DNA of 64,000 nt from Kitasatospora sp. MMS16-BH015 (lineage in GTDB: Bacteria; Actinomycetota; Actinomycetes; Streptomycetales; Streptomycetaceae), in contig NZ_CP025394.1 of assembly GCF_002943525.1 (NCBI RefSeq), positions 7,145,001 through 7,209,000 on the forward strand. The letters run 5' to 3'. A program made the position numbers and the translations under genes. The notes under the pieces are model-generated. The model saw only the letters and a list, made by a program, of their open reading frames with translations. It searched no databases and was not told the DNA's origin. Shown piece after piece: positions 22,984 through 34,388 of the stretch. Position 1 is the first letter of the stretch. Every line of letters starts with the position of its first letter.

Positions 22984-24072
22984 TCAGTGCACGCCGGCGT
23001 CCTGGCAGGCGGCGGCCACCTCGGGGGTGCAGATGTCGGCGGCCTTGTAGAGCCCGCCGCCGACGATGGTGGAGGCGACGTTCTGCTTGGTCACCACGAT
23101 CGGGGTCAGCAGCATCGAGGGGATCTGCTGGTCGCCGCTCTGGATGTTGCCCCGGGCCACCGAGGCGACGTCCAGGCCCTTGAGCAGGTACACCGCGATG
23201 TCGGCGGCGGCGTCGGCCTCCGGCTTGTACGGCTTGTAGATGGTGTAGGACTGGTCGCCGGTGAGAATGCGCTTGATCGCGTCCAGCGAGGCGTCCTGGC
23301 CGCCGATCGGGACGTTCTTCATCCCGGCGGCGTGCATGGCGTCCACGATCGCGGCGGCCATGCCGTCGTTGGCCGAGTAGACGCCCTGGATGTTGTCCTT
23401 GCCGAGGCTGCGGATGGCCTCGTTCATCTTCTGGGCGGCCAGGGTGGGCTGCCACTCGCCGGACTGCTCGTAGCCGATCGCCTTGACCTTGCCGTCCAGC
23501 GTCTGGTGCGCGCCGGCCTTGAAGGCGGCGGCGTTCGGGTCGGCCTCGGCGCCGTTGATCATCACGATCTGGGCGTCCTTGGCCTTGGGGCCTATCGCGT
23601 CGGTCAGCGCGGTGCCCTGGAGCTCGCCGGTGCGCTCGTTGTCGAAGGAGACGTACGCGGCCACGTTGCCCGCGGCCAGCCGGTCGTACGCGATCACCTT
23701 GGCGCCCTGGCGGTTGGCCTCGTCGACCCAGGCGGCGGTGTTCTTGGCGTTGACCGGGTCGAGCAGGATCACCTTGACGCCCTTGGTCAGCAGCGCCTCG
23801 AACTGTTCCTTCTGGGTGGACTCCTCGCCGTTGGCGTTGGCGTAGTCCACGGAGCAGCGGGAGCACAGGCCCATGATCGAGTCGGTGATCAGCGGCTTGT
23901 CGAAGGCCTCGTACCGGTTGGACGAGGCCTTCTCCGGCAGCAGCAGGCCGATGGTCTTGGCCCCCGTGGCCGAGGCACTCGGGGAGCCGTCGCTCGACCC
24001 GCAGGCGGCCAGTGCCAGTGCCAGTGACACGGCGGTGGTGCCGACGAGGGTGCGACGGAGGATCGCGTTCAT
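22984..24072 (-). CDS. Sugar ABC transporter substrate-binding lipoprotein (XylF/ChvE-like), orphan
   Basis: A 362-residue lipoprotein: signal peptide with lipobox LAACGSS, then a type I periplasmic-binding fold. DRLAAGNVAAYVSFDNERTGELQG and YSANDGMAAAIVDAMHAAG match the xylose/multiple-sugar binding proteins XylF and ChvE. It binds a sugar at the cell surface. No ATPase or permease gene is next to it, which is unusual because xylFGH are normally together. ATG 24072 has GGGAGG upstream. The gene follows an AT-rich promoter region. Confidence 0.9.
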   Translation of the reverse strand: MNAILRRTLVGTTAVSLALALAACGSSDGSPSASATGAKTIGLLLPEKASSNRYEAFDKPLITDSIMGLCSRCSVDYANANGEESTQKEQFEALLTKGVKVILLDPVNAKNTAAWVDEANRQGAKVIAYDRLAAGNVAAYVSFDNERTGELQGTALTDAIGPKAKDAQIVMINGAEADPNAAAFKAGAHQTLDGKVKAIGYEQSGEWQPTLAAQKMNEAIRSLGKDNIQGVYSANDGMAAAIVDAMHAAGMKNVPIGGQDASLDAIKRILTGDQSYTIYKPYKPEADAAADIAVYLLKGLDVASVARGNIQSGDQQIPSMLLTPIVVTKQNVASTIVGGGLYKAADICTPEVAAACQDAGVH

Positions 24073-24292
24073 GGTGGGTGGTGCCTCCCTGACAGCGCCG
24101 CGGCTTTGCGGCTGAGGGGAGGGAGTCAAGCCGCCCCACCGACTTGGCGTCAAGAATTAAAACACCAACTCGGAGAAATCACCCAAGTCGTTGTGAAACC
24201 CGAAGATCATTACCGCTTCGAAGACGCAAGTCGGGCTGTGAGATTGACAACTCTTCAAGACGTGTACGACAAGGCGTGCCGATGCCGTGCGA
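24073..24292. promoter_or_regulatory. AT-rich promoter region of the orphan sugar-binding gene
   Basis: 220 bases, far richer in A/T than the surroundings. On the minus strand TTGGTGTTTTAATTCTTGAC stands out about 75 bases before the start, with GACTTGGG and CAAGTCGG related words on each side that could be repressor half-sites. Exact operator not assigned. Confidence 0.4.
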
Positions 24293-24718
24293 CTACGAAC
24301 CGAATCCCCGGCCGGTGGTGGGCAGCCAGGGGCCGGTCTCCGGCCGGGCCTCGCTGTCGGTGCCCGGCCAGGGCGGCATGGTCACGGCCAGCACGTGCAG
24401 TGCGCGCCCGCCCGGATCGGCGCGGAACTGGAAGGCCGTGCCCAGCGGGACCGTGAGGGTCACCCCGGGGCGCAGTTCGGTCTGCTCCTGGTGCCCGTCC
24501 TGACACCGCCACATCCACCCCGAACCCTGGACGACGTGCCAGATCTCCTGCACGGTGGCGTGCGAGACCGCCCGCGAGACGGCCCCCGGGGCCAGCTCGA
24601 ACCGGGCCAGCCCACCGAGCCCGGGCAGCGCCAGCAGCGGCCGCACCGTCGAGCCGTCGGGCGCCGTCACCTGGCCGGCCTCGCCGAGCTCCTGCTGTTC
24701 GAACGGGACGTGCTCCAT
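24293..24718 (-). CDS. Cupin-domain protein
   Basis: A 141-residue single-domain cupin: SHATVQEIWHVVQGSGWMW supplies the HxH-like metal residues and glycine of motif 1, and PLGTAFQFRADPGGRALHVLAV is motif 2. Function is unknown; small cupins may be isomerases, dioxygenases or sugar-binding sensors. ATG 24718 has GGGGAGGGG upstream. It follows the EamA exporter gene by 25 bases on the same strand and is likely cotranscribed with it. Confidence 0.85.
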   Translation of the reverse strand: MEHVPFEQQELGEAGQVTAPDGSTVRPLLALPGLGGLARFELAPGAVSRAVSHATVQEIWHVVQGSGWMWRCQDGHQEQTELRPGVTLTVPLGTAFQFRADPGGRALHVLAVTMPPWPGTDSEARPETGPWLPTTGRGFGS

Positions 24719-24743
24719 CGGACCCCTCCCCTTCCGTGCACCG

Positions 24744-25688
24744 TCAGCGTTCGGTCCGCACCACCAGGCAGACCCCGGCCACCACGATCGCACCGCCCAG
24801 CAGCACCGGCCAGGTCAGCGGTTCGGCCAGGATCAGCCAGCCGAGGAAGACCGCCACCACCGGGTTCACGTACGCGTAGGTGGCCACCAGCGGCAGCGGG
24901 GCGTGCTGGAGCAGCCAGGCGTACGCGGTGAAGGCGAGCAGCGAGCCGAACAGCACCAGGTAGCCGAGGGCCAGCCAGGAGGCGGTGGAGACGGTGCTCG
25001 GCTCGAAGCCGGTGAGCTCGCCCCGGACGGCGGCCAGCACGAGCGCGCCGAGGCCGCCCGCGAGCATCTCGTACACGCTGGCCACCAGGGCGTTGCCCGG
25101 CATCGGCAGCCGGGCGGCCAGGAAGGAGCCCGAGGACCAGAGCACGGTGGCCCCGATCACCGTGAGCATCCCGCCGAGGCGCACCTCGCCGCGCAGGCCC
25201 GGCACGGTCAGCACGCCGAGCCCGACCAGGCCGACCAGCACGCCCGCCAGGGTGGCGGCCGGGGTGCGGTGGCCGGTGGCCCGGCGCAGCAGCACCACCC
25301 AGAGCGGCACCGCCGCGACCAGCAGCGCGGCCAGCCCCGAGGGCACCGACCGCTCGGCGAAGACCACCAGCCCGTTGCCGCCGACCAGCAGCATCAGCCC
25401 GACCAGGGCCGCCGAGCCCAGCTGGCGGCCGGTGACCGCGAGCGCCTTCGGGCCCTGGCGCAGGCTCAGTACCACGGCCAGCAGCAGGCCCGCGCAGAGG
25501 AAGCGGATCGCGGCGGAGGTCATCGGCGGCACCGTCTCCACCGTCACCCGGATCGCCAGGTAGGTCGAGCCCCAGACCACGTAGACCACACCGAGGGCGG
25601 CCCAGGCCACCCGGGAGACCTGGGCCGGGTCGTCGGCCTTGCGTAGGTCGGGGGCCTGCGAGGTGGAGGGTCCGGAGGCTGCTGTCAT
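24744..25688 (-). CDS. EamA/RhaT-family exporter
   Basis: A 314-residue DMT-superfamily membrane protein with about ten helices: WGSTYLAIRVTVETVPPMTSAAIRF is the EamA first-half signature, and YVNPVVAVFLGWLILAEPL the second. It probably exports amino acids or small metabolites. ATG 25688 has GGGAGAG upstream. Upstream gene of a two-gene unit with the cupin; divergent from the lipase-maturation-factor-like gene. Confidence 0.92.
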   Translation of the reverse strand: MTAASGPSTSQAPDLRKADDPAQVSRVAWAALGVVYVVWGSTYLAIRVTVETVPPMTSAAIRFLCAGLLLAVVLSLRQGPKALAVTGRQLGSAALVGLMLLVGGNGLVVFAERSVPSGLAALLVAAVPLWVVLLRRATGHRTPAATLAGVLVGLVGLGVLTVPGLRGEVRLGGMLTVIGATVLWSSGSFLAARLPMPGNALVASVYEMLAGGLGALVLAAVRGELTGFEPSTVSTASWLALGYLVLFGSLLAFTAYAWLLQHAPLPLVATYAYVNPVVAVFLGWLILAEPLTWPVLLGGAIVVAGVCLVVRTER

Positions 25689-25936
25689 CTGTCTCTCCCG
25701 AGGTTGCTCCTGTACACGGCCCTGCAAGGCGTATGCCACCACACCTGCCCCCGGAGCGCGAGGGCCGGGGCCCGCCTTTCCGGAGCACGGGCTCCGTGCG
25801 CCCCACCTCGGCGGTGGGTTCGACGGCCCACCGGGTACGGGTGCGCGCCGCTCCGCTGCTCGCCAGTCGCGTGAACTTCGCGCCGCGCCGCGGTCGGTGG
25901 GCGCACCGGGCCCGCCGGCGGGTGCACCCTGGGGCG

Positions 25937-27367
25937 ATGGAGTGGATCGCGGCGCCCGACTACTGGCTCGGCCGGCTGCTCTGCCAGCGCCTGGTGGCCG
26001 CCGTCTACCTGCTCGGATTCCTGGCCGCAGCCCGGCAGTTCCGCGCGCTGATCGGCGCCCACGGGCTGCTCCCGGTGCCGCGCTTCCTGGCCCGGGTCCG
26101 CCCCCGGCAGGCCCCCAGCCTGTTCCACCTGCACTACTCGGACCGGGCGTTCGCGGCGCTCGCCTGGACCGGCGTGCTGCTGGCCGCCGCCGTGCTCGCG
26201 GGCGCGGCCGAACTCCTGCCGCTGGGTGGGGCGATGGCACTCTGGGCGGTGCTCTGGGTGCTCTACCTCTCGATCGTCAACGTCGGGCAGACCTGGTACG
26301 CCTTCGGCTGGGAGTCGCTGCTGCTGGAGGCCGGTTCTCTGATGGTCTTCCTGGGCAACGGGCAGGTGGCGCCGCCCTGGCCGGTGCTCTGGCTGCTGCG
26401 CTGGCTGGTCTTCCGGGTCGAGTTCGGCGCCGGCATGATCAAGATCCGGGGCGACGCCTGCTGGCGCCGCCTCACCTGCACCCGCTTCCACCACGAGACC
26501 CAGCCGATGCCCGGCCCGCTCAGCTGGTTCTTCCACCACCTGCCCGCCCTGCTGCACCGGATCGAGGTGGCCGCCAACCACTTCGTCCAACTCCTCGTCC
26601 CCTTCCTCCTCTTCACCCCGCAGCCGGTGGCCGGCTGGGCCGCCCTCGCGATGATCACCACCCAGCTCTGGCTGGTCGCCTCCGGCAACTTCGCCTGGCT
26701 CAACTGGCTCACCATCGCCCTCGCCGCCGCCACCCTCCCGGGCCGCGCCCCGGCCGGTTCGCTCCCGCGCCCCACCCCGCTCTGGTTCGGCGTCCTGGCC
26801 TGGGCGGTCACCGCCCTGGTCGCGTACCTGAGCTACCGGCCGGCCCGGAACCTGCTCAGCCGCCGCCAGCAGATGAACCGTTCGTACAACCCGCTGCACC
26901 TGGTCAACGCGTATGGCGCCTTCGGCTCGGTCAACCGGATGCGGCTCGAAGTCGTGATCGAGGGGGAGCGGGCCGGCCACTGGCAGGAGTACGGCTTCCG
27001 GGGCAAACCCGGCGAACTGCACCGAATGCCCCGGCAGTACGCGCCGTACCACCTGCGGCTGGACTGGCTGATGTGGTTCGCCGGGATCTCCCCGTCCTAC
27101 GCCCGCCCCTGGTTCACCGGCCTGGCCGCCCGGCTGCTGGTCAACGACCCGGACACGCTGCGGTTGCTGCGCCACAACCCCTTCCCGCACGGCCCGCCCG
27201 AGCGGGTCCGCGCACGGCTCTACCGCTACCGGTTCACGGACTGGCGGGAGTTGCGCACCACCGGCGCGTGGTGGCGGCGCGCGCTGGTGCGGGAGTACCT
27301 CGCGCCGGTGACGCTCCACGAGGTGGGCCACCTGCTCGACGACCACCCCCACCGTCCCCGCCCATGA
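25937..27367 (+). CDS. Lipase maturation factor-like membrane protein
   Basis: A 476-residue multi-pass protein. YDYWL-like start (PDYWLGRLLCQR), FGWESLLLEAG, EFGAGMIKIRGD and CWRRLTCTRFHHETQPMPGPLSWFFHHLP are signatures of the LMF family, known in animals for folding lipases in the ER; bacterial members are membrane proteins of unknown role. At least six helices are visible in residues 1-300, and the C-terminal part (310-476) is soluble with GKPGELHRMPRQYAPYHLRLDW. ATG 25937 starts at the first conserved motif; ribosome site is weak. Confidence 0.85.
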   Translation: MEWIAAPDYWLGRLLCQRLVAAVYLLGFLAAARQFRALIGAHGLLPVPRFLARVRPRQAPSLFHLHYSDRAFAALAWTGVLLAAAVLAGAAELLPLGGAMALWAVLWVLYLSIVNVGQTWYAFGWESLLLEAGSLMVFLGNGQVAPPWPVLWLLRWLVFRVEFGAGMIKIRGDACWRRLTCTRFHHETQPMPGPLSWFFHHLPALLHRIEVAANHFVQLLVPFLLFTPQPVAGWAALAMITTQLWLVASGNFAWLNWLTIALAAATLPGRAPAGSLPRPTPLWFGVLAWAVTALVAYLSYRPARNLLSRRQQMNRSYNPLHLVNAYGAFGSVNRMRLEVVIEGERAGHWQEYGFRGKPGELHRMPRQYAPYHLRLDWLMWFAGISPSYARPWFTGLAARLLVNDPDTLRLLRHNPFPHGPPERVRARLYRYRFTDWRELRTTGAWWRRALVREYLAPVTLHEVGHLLDDHPHRPRP

Positions 27368-27531
27368 CCGCCCCAGTCCTCACCATTCCCTCACGCCACG
27401 GCGCGAGACAGCCGACCGGGTGCGTGCACCCCTCGAACGCCCACCCGTATCCTGGGCGTCCGACTCAGCCGTCCACCCCGCACCGGGGCGGACGGCCCGG
27501 CGGTCGCCGCCACCCCGCCCGCCTGCCTCCC

Positions 27532-27558
27532 GCCATCCCTGCCATCCCTGCCATTCCT
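27532..27558. repeat. Three 9-bp tandem repeats
   Basis: Three copies of GCCATCCCT (third copy with one change), ending 20 bases before the ATG at 27579. They lie in the 5' leader of the acidic protein gene. Confidence 0.6.
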
Positions 27559-27578
27559 GCCACGAAGCGGACTTCCCC

Positions 27579-29714
<2,136 letters not shown>

Positions 29715-29860
29715 ACCCGACCGGGGGCGTCCGGGACCGACCAGTGGCCAAGTGCATCACCAGCACCGCCACTTCAGTCGCCCCGACGCCCCCTTCGTCA
29801 TGTCGGACCGCCGCACTACGGTGACCCGGACCAGTCGGAACGGATCGGGGGAGCCAAGCC

Positions 29861-30622
29861 ATGCCCAACAGTCGGATCATCGCAGCCGCACTGATTGGCG
29901 CCCCGGAGCAGCTGACAGACATCCTCGGCCCGGACGACCTGCTGTGCGTCGCACCCGAGTTGTCCAGCGTGTTCACGGTCCGGACCACGTCCACCGATGG
30001 CACCCAGACGGCAATGGTCGACCTCCCCGGCAGCACTGCGTTCGTCCGGCTACCACGCTCCTTCCGTCTACGACAGATCACTCACGACGGCGGACACTTC
30101 ACCCTCACCAGCACCGACGGACGGTCCGTCACCGGCACTCCACGGCAATTCAGTACCCCCTACAAGGTGATCGCCGAGGAGTACAACCCTCGGTACGAGC
30201 AGCACCTCGAGGAAGCCTTCCTCGCAACGGGCCGACTCCCGGTCGATCCGACACCGCCCCACACCCTCCAACTCTCCTCCCCGGCAGCAGAACGGCAGCT
30301 GGAGCTCCACTTCGACAGCGCCGGCCCGGAGAAGGTCACCGACCTGCTGCCCCACGCACACCACCTGGCGTCCGAGCTCGAACGCATCCACCGCGAAGGC
30401 ACCGCTTTCATCTGGTCCGCGTTCGCCGAGGGCGACGAGACCGCCGAAGAGCAGTCCCGCTTCCCTGAGTTGATGGTGCCGCAGGCCCTGGTCGTTTACC
30501 GCTCGGGAGACTTCGAGCTTCACTTCGAGGAGCCGGAGCACCACTACTTCATGGCGGGCTACTGGCCCGCTGTCCAGTACCGTGCCGACCTGACACCCGT
30601 CCACATCACGGTCGAATCCTGA
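29861..30622 (+). CDS. Conserved-looking hypothetical protein
   Basis: A 253-residue soluble protein that I do not recognise. It has no signal peptide or membrane helix, is acidic, and ends with HHYFMAGYWPAVQYRADLTPVHI. Third codon positions are somewhat less GC-biased than in neighbours, suggesting more recent arrival. ATG 29861 has GGGGGAG 14 bases upstream, a fair site. It lies at the start of an accessory region that also holds an SMI1/KNR4 protein, so a role in contact-dependent or toxin-related systems is possible but not shown. Confidence 0.7.
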   Translation: MPNSRIIAAALIGAPEQLTDILGPDDLLCVAPELSSVFTVRTTSTDGTQTAMVDLPGSTAFVRLPRSFRLRQITHDGGHFTLTSTDGRSVTGTPRQFSTPYKVIAEEYNPRYEQHLEEAFLATGRLPVDPTPPHTLQLSSPAAERQLELHFDSAGPEKVTDLLPHAHHLASELERIHREGTAFIWSAFAEGDETAEEQSRFPELMVPQALVVYRSGDFELHFEEPEHHYFMAGYWPAVQYRADLTPVHITVES

Positions 30623-30745
30623 CCCCGGCCGACCTGCTTCCGGGATACCCCCGGAGGCGCCCGCCTCCAACGAGCGACCGGCAGGGCTGGGCGGGCCGCC
30701 TTCTCTGGTCCTCGCGGAGCTGACCCCGCAGGCCCCCGTCGCGGA

Positions 30746-31468
30746 CTACCGGTAGGTCAAGGCATCTTGGCAGAGGGCGCCCGAGGCCGTGCAGAGCTGG
30801 GGAGGCTGGAGGTCCGGCGGCTCTATGACGGGGGACTGGGTGGCTGCCGTGCCCCAGTTGTAGTGGGCAATGGTGTAGGTGACGCCGTTCGTGGCCGTGG
30901 CAGTCCGCTGGTTCAGTGGGCCGATCCGGGGGTAGCTGCCCCGGAGTTCGAGCGGCTCGCGGGCGCCCGCCACGATCTCGAACCACTCCGAGCCATGGGC
31001 GTCGCTCAGGCCCAGGTACCGGGGGCCGTAGACGATCGAAGGCGCGTCGGCCGGCGACCGCGCCGGGACGTCGACGCAACTGCTCGACTCGTAGGCCATG
31101 CTGCCGGAGTCGGCGGAGTTGCGGAAGGCAGAGAGCAGGCAGACCCGGCCGCTGTCCGGCATCCAGGCGGCGTCCACGTGCCCGGTGCCGGTGCCGTCGA
31201 GCACCATCAGCTGATCGGCCGTCAGCGGTGAGAGTGCGTCCTTGGGCTGGTAGGCGAGCGCCCTGGCCAGGGCCCAGTCGTCCGGCTTCACGTAGACAGC
31301 GGCCGGGTTGGCGAACACCTGATACCGGACGGCAGGGGCCGTCGCCGACGGCTGGCTCGGCGGCGACGGGGCGGGCGGCTGCGGTGTGGGTGAGCTGCAG
31401 GCGCCCGCCAGCGCTGTCATGAGCAGGACCGCCCCGGCGCGGCGGCCCGCGGTGAAGCGGCCGTTCAA
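30746..31468 (-). CDS. Putative lipoprotein of unknown function
   Basis: A 240-residue exported protein. Lipobox LAGACSS follows a short signal peptide and a Pro/Ser-rich linker; the rest is a soluble domain with ANPAAVYVKPDDW and several cysteines (RVCLLSAF, SSCVDVP, LCTASGALCQD) that may form disulfides. I do not recognise the family. TTG 31468 is chosen because GGGGGGAA lies just upstream and it begins the signal peptide; an upstream ATG at 31573 gives a long polar leader that would block export. Confidence 0.65.
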   Translation of the reverse strand: MNGRFTAGRRAGAVLLMTALAGACSSPTPQPPAPSPPSQPSATAPAVRYQVFANPAAVYVKPDDWALARALAYQPKDALSPLTADQLMVLDGTGTGHVDAAWMPDSGRVCLLSAFRNSADSGSMAYESSSCVDVPARSPADAPSIVYGPRYLGLSDAHGSEWFEIVAGAREPLELRGSYPRIGPLNQRTATATNGVTYTIAHYNWGTAATQSPVIEPPDLQPPQLCTASGALCQDALTYR

Positions 31469-31808
31469 TGTTCCCCCCCGATCGAACGTTCGTGTCGGTG
31501 CATCCTCGCACCTGTCGGCCGGGGCGGCACGGGAGTTCTCGATCGGAGGCAGCTGGTCAGCGCGGTGGTCCACCGAGCCGCCCGAAGGGCTTCGGCCAGC
31601 GCGCTCGGACGCAGCCCGATTACCTTGACGAACCCCATTGAGGCACCCCCGGGTCGGTATGCTCCGAATCTAGGGGCGGGTCTGATCTAGCGTCCAACAC
31701 GTTTTCACCAGGCGAGAGTTGTGGTCCGACTGGTGGTTGTGAGCTGATCCGTCGGCCGATCGCCCGGCGGAACTCGATCCTGTTCTCCGCCCGGCGAAGG
31801 GGGACCGC
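31469..31808. other. Gene-free stretch
   Basis: 340 bases between the lipoprotein start and the SMI1/KNR4 stop. Codon bias of a gene is absent on either strand. The part 31640-31720 is less GC-rich (for example TCTAGCGTCCAACACGTTTT) and may carry the lipoprotein promoter. Nothing else was found. Confidence 0.5.
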
Positions 31809-32360
31809 TCAGGCTGCGGCCAGCCACGCCTCGTACCAGTCACGGAAGTCGGGTCCGGGCATCAGCCCGGCCCAGATCTGGTCGTCGATCCAGACCTGGC
31901 CGGCGTGCGCTCCGGTGACCACCAGCCGTGAGAACGTGCCGCAGCCGATCTCTCCGATGACCAAGGTCCCCGTCACCGAGTAGCGGTCCGTTCCGCCCTT
32001 GCCCGGCCCGGGGCATGCTTCGGTGTGCGGGAACGGGGTGGAGAGGAAGTCGGCGCGGAGCCCATCTGCCCGAAGGTCGTGCAGGGCCTCCTCCTCGTCC
32101 ACCTCCTCGGTGAGGCCCACGATCCCGTAGTACGGGCCTGCCCCTCCGTCGGCGACGTCCTCGAGGAAGCTGCGGAAGGACGGGGGGAGGGTGATGCCGT
32201 GTCCTTGCTCGAACGAACGGAGTGTTCCTTCCGGCAGGGGTGGTCGGAGCAGGTAGCCGTGGTGGGACGAGCCGAAGCGCCGCTGCTCCGGGTCGCCCTG
32301 GGCGAGGGCGGCGACGCGGGCGTGCACCTGGGTGCTGTCCCAGGAGGTGGTGCTGTTCAT
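31809..32360 (-). CDS. SMI1/KNR4 family protein
   Basis: A 183-residue protein of the SMI1/KNR4 (SUKH) group: LPPSFRSFLEDVADGGAGPYYGIVGL is the family core, followed by IGEIGCGTFSRLVVTG and a C-terminal FRDWYEAWL helix. SUKH proteins are often immunity proteins of polymorphic toxins, though many stand alone. No toxin gene is recognised next to it. ATG 32360; the ribosome site is weak. It lies in the accessory block with a broken methyltransferase just upstream. Confidence 0.85.
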   Translation of the reverse strand: MNSTTSWDSTQVHARVAALAQGDPEQRRFGSSHHGYLLRPPLPEGTLRSFEQGHGITLPPSFRSFLEDVADGGAGPYYGIVGLTEEVDEEEALHDLRADGLRADFLSTPFPHTEACPGPGKGGTDRYSVTGTLVIGEIGCGTFSRLVVTGAHAGQVWIDDQIWAGLMPGPDFRDWYEAWLAAA

Positions 32361-32385
32361 GGGTGCACGGTATCTGGGTGCTGCT

Positions 32386-32763
32386 TCAGTCCCGGCGGAA
32401 GAGGGCCGTCCAGAGGAACGGTACGCCGAAGTAGGGCGAATCCGGCGGGAGTTGGTGCATGCGGCGGAGGGAGAGTTCGGTGAGGTCGGCGAAGATGTGG
32501 CGGAGGGACGTGGGGGTGTAGGCGAGGCCGCCGTGGAGGGTGTGGGTGGAGTACAAGGTGGCGTCGGGGAGTTCGGTGCCCATGCCGTCGGGGCCGGCGG
32601 CGAAGGTGGTGAGGGCGAGGTGGCCGCCGGGGCGTAGGGCGCGGTGGAGGAGGGCGAGGTAGCTGATGCGGCGGTGTGGGGGGAGGTGGTGGAAACAGCC
32701 CGAGAGCCCGTCCAGGAGTGTGAGGACGTCCTGTGCGTGCGGTCCGGTCCATTCGGCCCCCTT
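32386..32763 (-). pseudogene. C-terminal remnant of a class I SAM-dependent methyltransferase
   Basis: In the minus frame the sequence reads DVLTLLDGLSGCFHHLPPHRR, then HRALRPGGHLALTTF (the post-motif strand of class I methyltransferases), and ends with the typical tail SPYFGVPFLWTALFRRD. A TGA at 32766-32764 closes the frame before any SAM-binding glycine motif or start codon. The same frame upstream of the TGA is Pro/Arg-rich and does not look like a methyltransferase N-terminus. So the 5' two-thirds is missing or rearranged. An internal ATG at 32583 could only give a 65-residue fragment. Confidence 0.65.
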
Positions 32764-32966
32764 TCAACTCTGCTCGATGGTAGGGGTGTTGGGGGAGAAA
32801 AGCCAGGTCAGGAGGGGTGGGGCGAAGGGCTCGAAGGGGTGGCCGGCGGGCGGGGAGCGGGCGGTGCGCCCGCCAGGGGCGGGGAGGGGCGTGGGGCGGC
32901 GAGGGGGTGGTTCGAGGGGCGTGATGGGGCCGTTGGGCGGGGTGGCCGGGGAGGTTTTTCGAGAAG

Positions 32967-34256
32967 TCATGCGGGCTCCTCGGCGGCGGCCGGAGCCGGG
33001 GAGGGGGAAGTGGCCGGAGCGGGGGTGGGGGTCGACGGGATGCGGGTGGGGACGAGGGCGATCACGGCGAGCAGGAGGGCGCCCGCGTAGAAGGGGAGGC
33101 GGATGCCGCCCGCGGAGGCGAGGAAGCCGGCGATGGCGGCGCCGAGGGTGAGGCCGGCGCCGTAGACCATCTGGTGGGCCATCGTGACGCGTCCCAACAG
33201 GGCGGTGGGGACCAGGCGTTGGCGGAGCGAGACGGTGGCGATGCCCCAGGAGATGCTGGCCGCGCCGTAGAGGGCGATGCCGCCGGCGGCGAACAGGCCG
33301 GAGTGGGTCCAGCCGAGGAGGGCGGCGGCTGCGGCGGTGGTCAGGACGGTGCCGCGGAGCAGCCGCCCCACGCCGAGGCGGCCGGTCAGGCGCGGGGTGA
33401 GCAGGGCGCCGGTGACGCCGCCCAGGGCGAAGGAGGCGACCAGCAGGGCGAAGCCCAAGTCGCTGAGCTCGAGGGCCTGGTGGGCGTAGAGGACCAGCAC
33501 GGCCGTCAGGCCGGCGCCCACCAGATTGGCGAGGCCGGAGAGCAGGCAGAGGCGGCGCAGGGCGTGGTGCTGCCAGAGCCAGCGCACGCCGTCGGCGACG
33601 TCCCCGCGCAGGGAGCGGATGGGGGAGGAGGAGGTGGTGGTGCGGGTCGAAGGCCTGAAGTCGCCGCGGAGGAGGAAGGCGAGGAGGGCTGCGGCGGCGA
33701 AGGAGGCGGAGTCGACGGCGAAGGGCAGGGCGGCGGCGAGGCCGAAGAGGACGGCGCCCAGCGGGGTGCCGAGCAGGGTGTCGGTGATCAGGGCAGCGGC
33801 CTGGATGCGGGAGTTGGCGCGGGTGAGGTCGGCCGGCGCGACGATGGTGGGGACCATGCCCGACCAGCCGCCGTTGTAGAGGGTCTGGCCGCAGCCGAGC
33901 AGGAAGCCGGCGGCGATCAGGAGCGGGATGGTGACGGCGTGGGCGGCCACGGCCAGCGCGAGGGCGCCGACCAGGACGGTGCGGACGGCGTCGACCAGCC
34001 AGAGGATGCGGCGGCGGTCGAGCCGGTCGGCCAGCGCGCCGGCGAACAACGCGAGGAGGAAGAACGGGAGTTGCTCCGCCATGGCGACGGCGGCGACCCG
34101 GCGCGGGTCGGTGGTGAGGCCGGTCGCGAGCAGCGGCAGGGCGACGAACCGCATGCCGTCGCCGAGGCTGGAGATGGTGACCGAGGCCCAGAGCCGGTGG
34201 AAGTCCGCGCCGAGCGTGCTGTTGGTCCGTCGTGATGGTGCCCCCGTGGAAAACAT
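32967..34256 (-). CDS. MFS exporter (12-helix, macrolide-efflux-like)
   Basis: A 429-residue MFS protein: LWASVTISSLGDGMRFVALPLLA in helix 1, ALADRLDRRRILWLVD as motif A, and repeated hydrophobic helices. It resembles the MFS_3/MefA-type exporters. The C-terminus is Pro/Ala/Ser-rich. The start ATG 34256 has no ribosome site, but TTGACA (34292-34287) and CAGAGT (34269-34264) place transcription start within a base of the ATG, so it is probably leaderless. The palindrome at 34261-34274 covers the -10 box, and a divergent TetR gene follows. Confidence 0.92.
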   Translation of the reverse strand: MFSTGAPSRRTNSTLGADFHRLWASVTISSLGDGMRFVALPLLATGLTTDPRRVAAVAMAEQLPFFLLALFAGALADRLDRRRILWLVDAVRTVLVGALALAVAAHAVTIPLLIAAGFLLGCGQTLYNGGWSGMVPTIVAPADLTRANSRIQAAALITDTLLGTPLGAVLFGLAAALPFAVDSASFAAAALLAFLLRGDFRPSTRTTTSSSPIRSLRGDVADGVRWLWQHHALRRLCLLSGLANLVGAGLTAVLVLYAHQALELSDLGFALLVASFALGGVTGALLTPRLTGRLGVGRLLRGTVLTTAAAAALLGWTHSGLFAAGGIALYGAASISWGIATVSLRQRLVPTALLGRVTMAHQMVYGAGLTLGAAIAGFLASAGGIRLPFYAGALLLAVIALVPTRIPSTPTPAPATSPSPAPAAAEEPA

Positions 34257-34260
34257 GAAC

Positions 34261-34292
34261 CGAACTCTGGTTCGTGTTTTAAGGTATGTCAA
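34261..34292 (-). promoter_or_regulatory. Leaderless MFS promoter with TetR-type operator
   Basis: Minus strand TTGACA, 17-base spacer, CAGAGT. CGAACTCTGGTTCG (34261-34274) is a 5-bp inverted repeat with a four-base centre lying over the -10 region. The adjacent TetR gene is the obvious candidate to bind here. Confidence 0.6.
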
Positions 34293-34388
34293 GGAAGCAA
34301 GGAACCCCGTCAGAATGGCCCTGGAACGGGATGGCACGAACGGGCACCGCCCACAGAGGGCCGGCGCCGGGAGGAGATGGGGTCGAGC

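Noticed and set aside
32764..32970. 68-codon Pro/Arg-rich minus frame as the N-terminus of the methyltransferase
   Set aside because: It has no SAM-binding motif and a stop codon separates it from the methyltransferase remnant.
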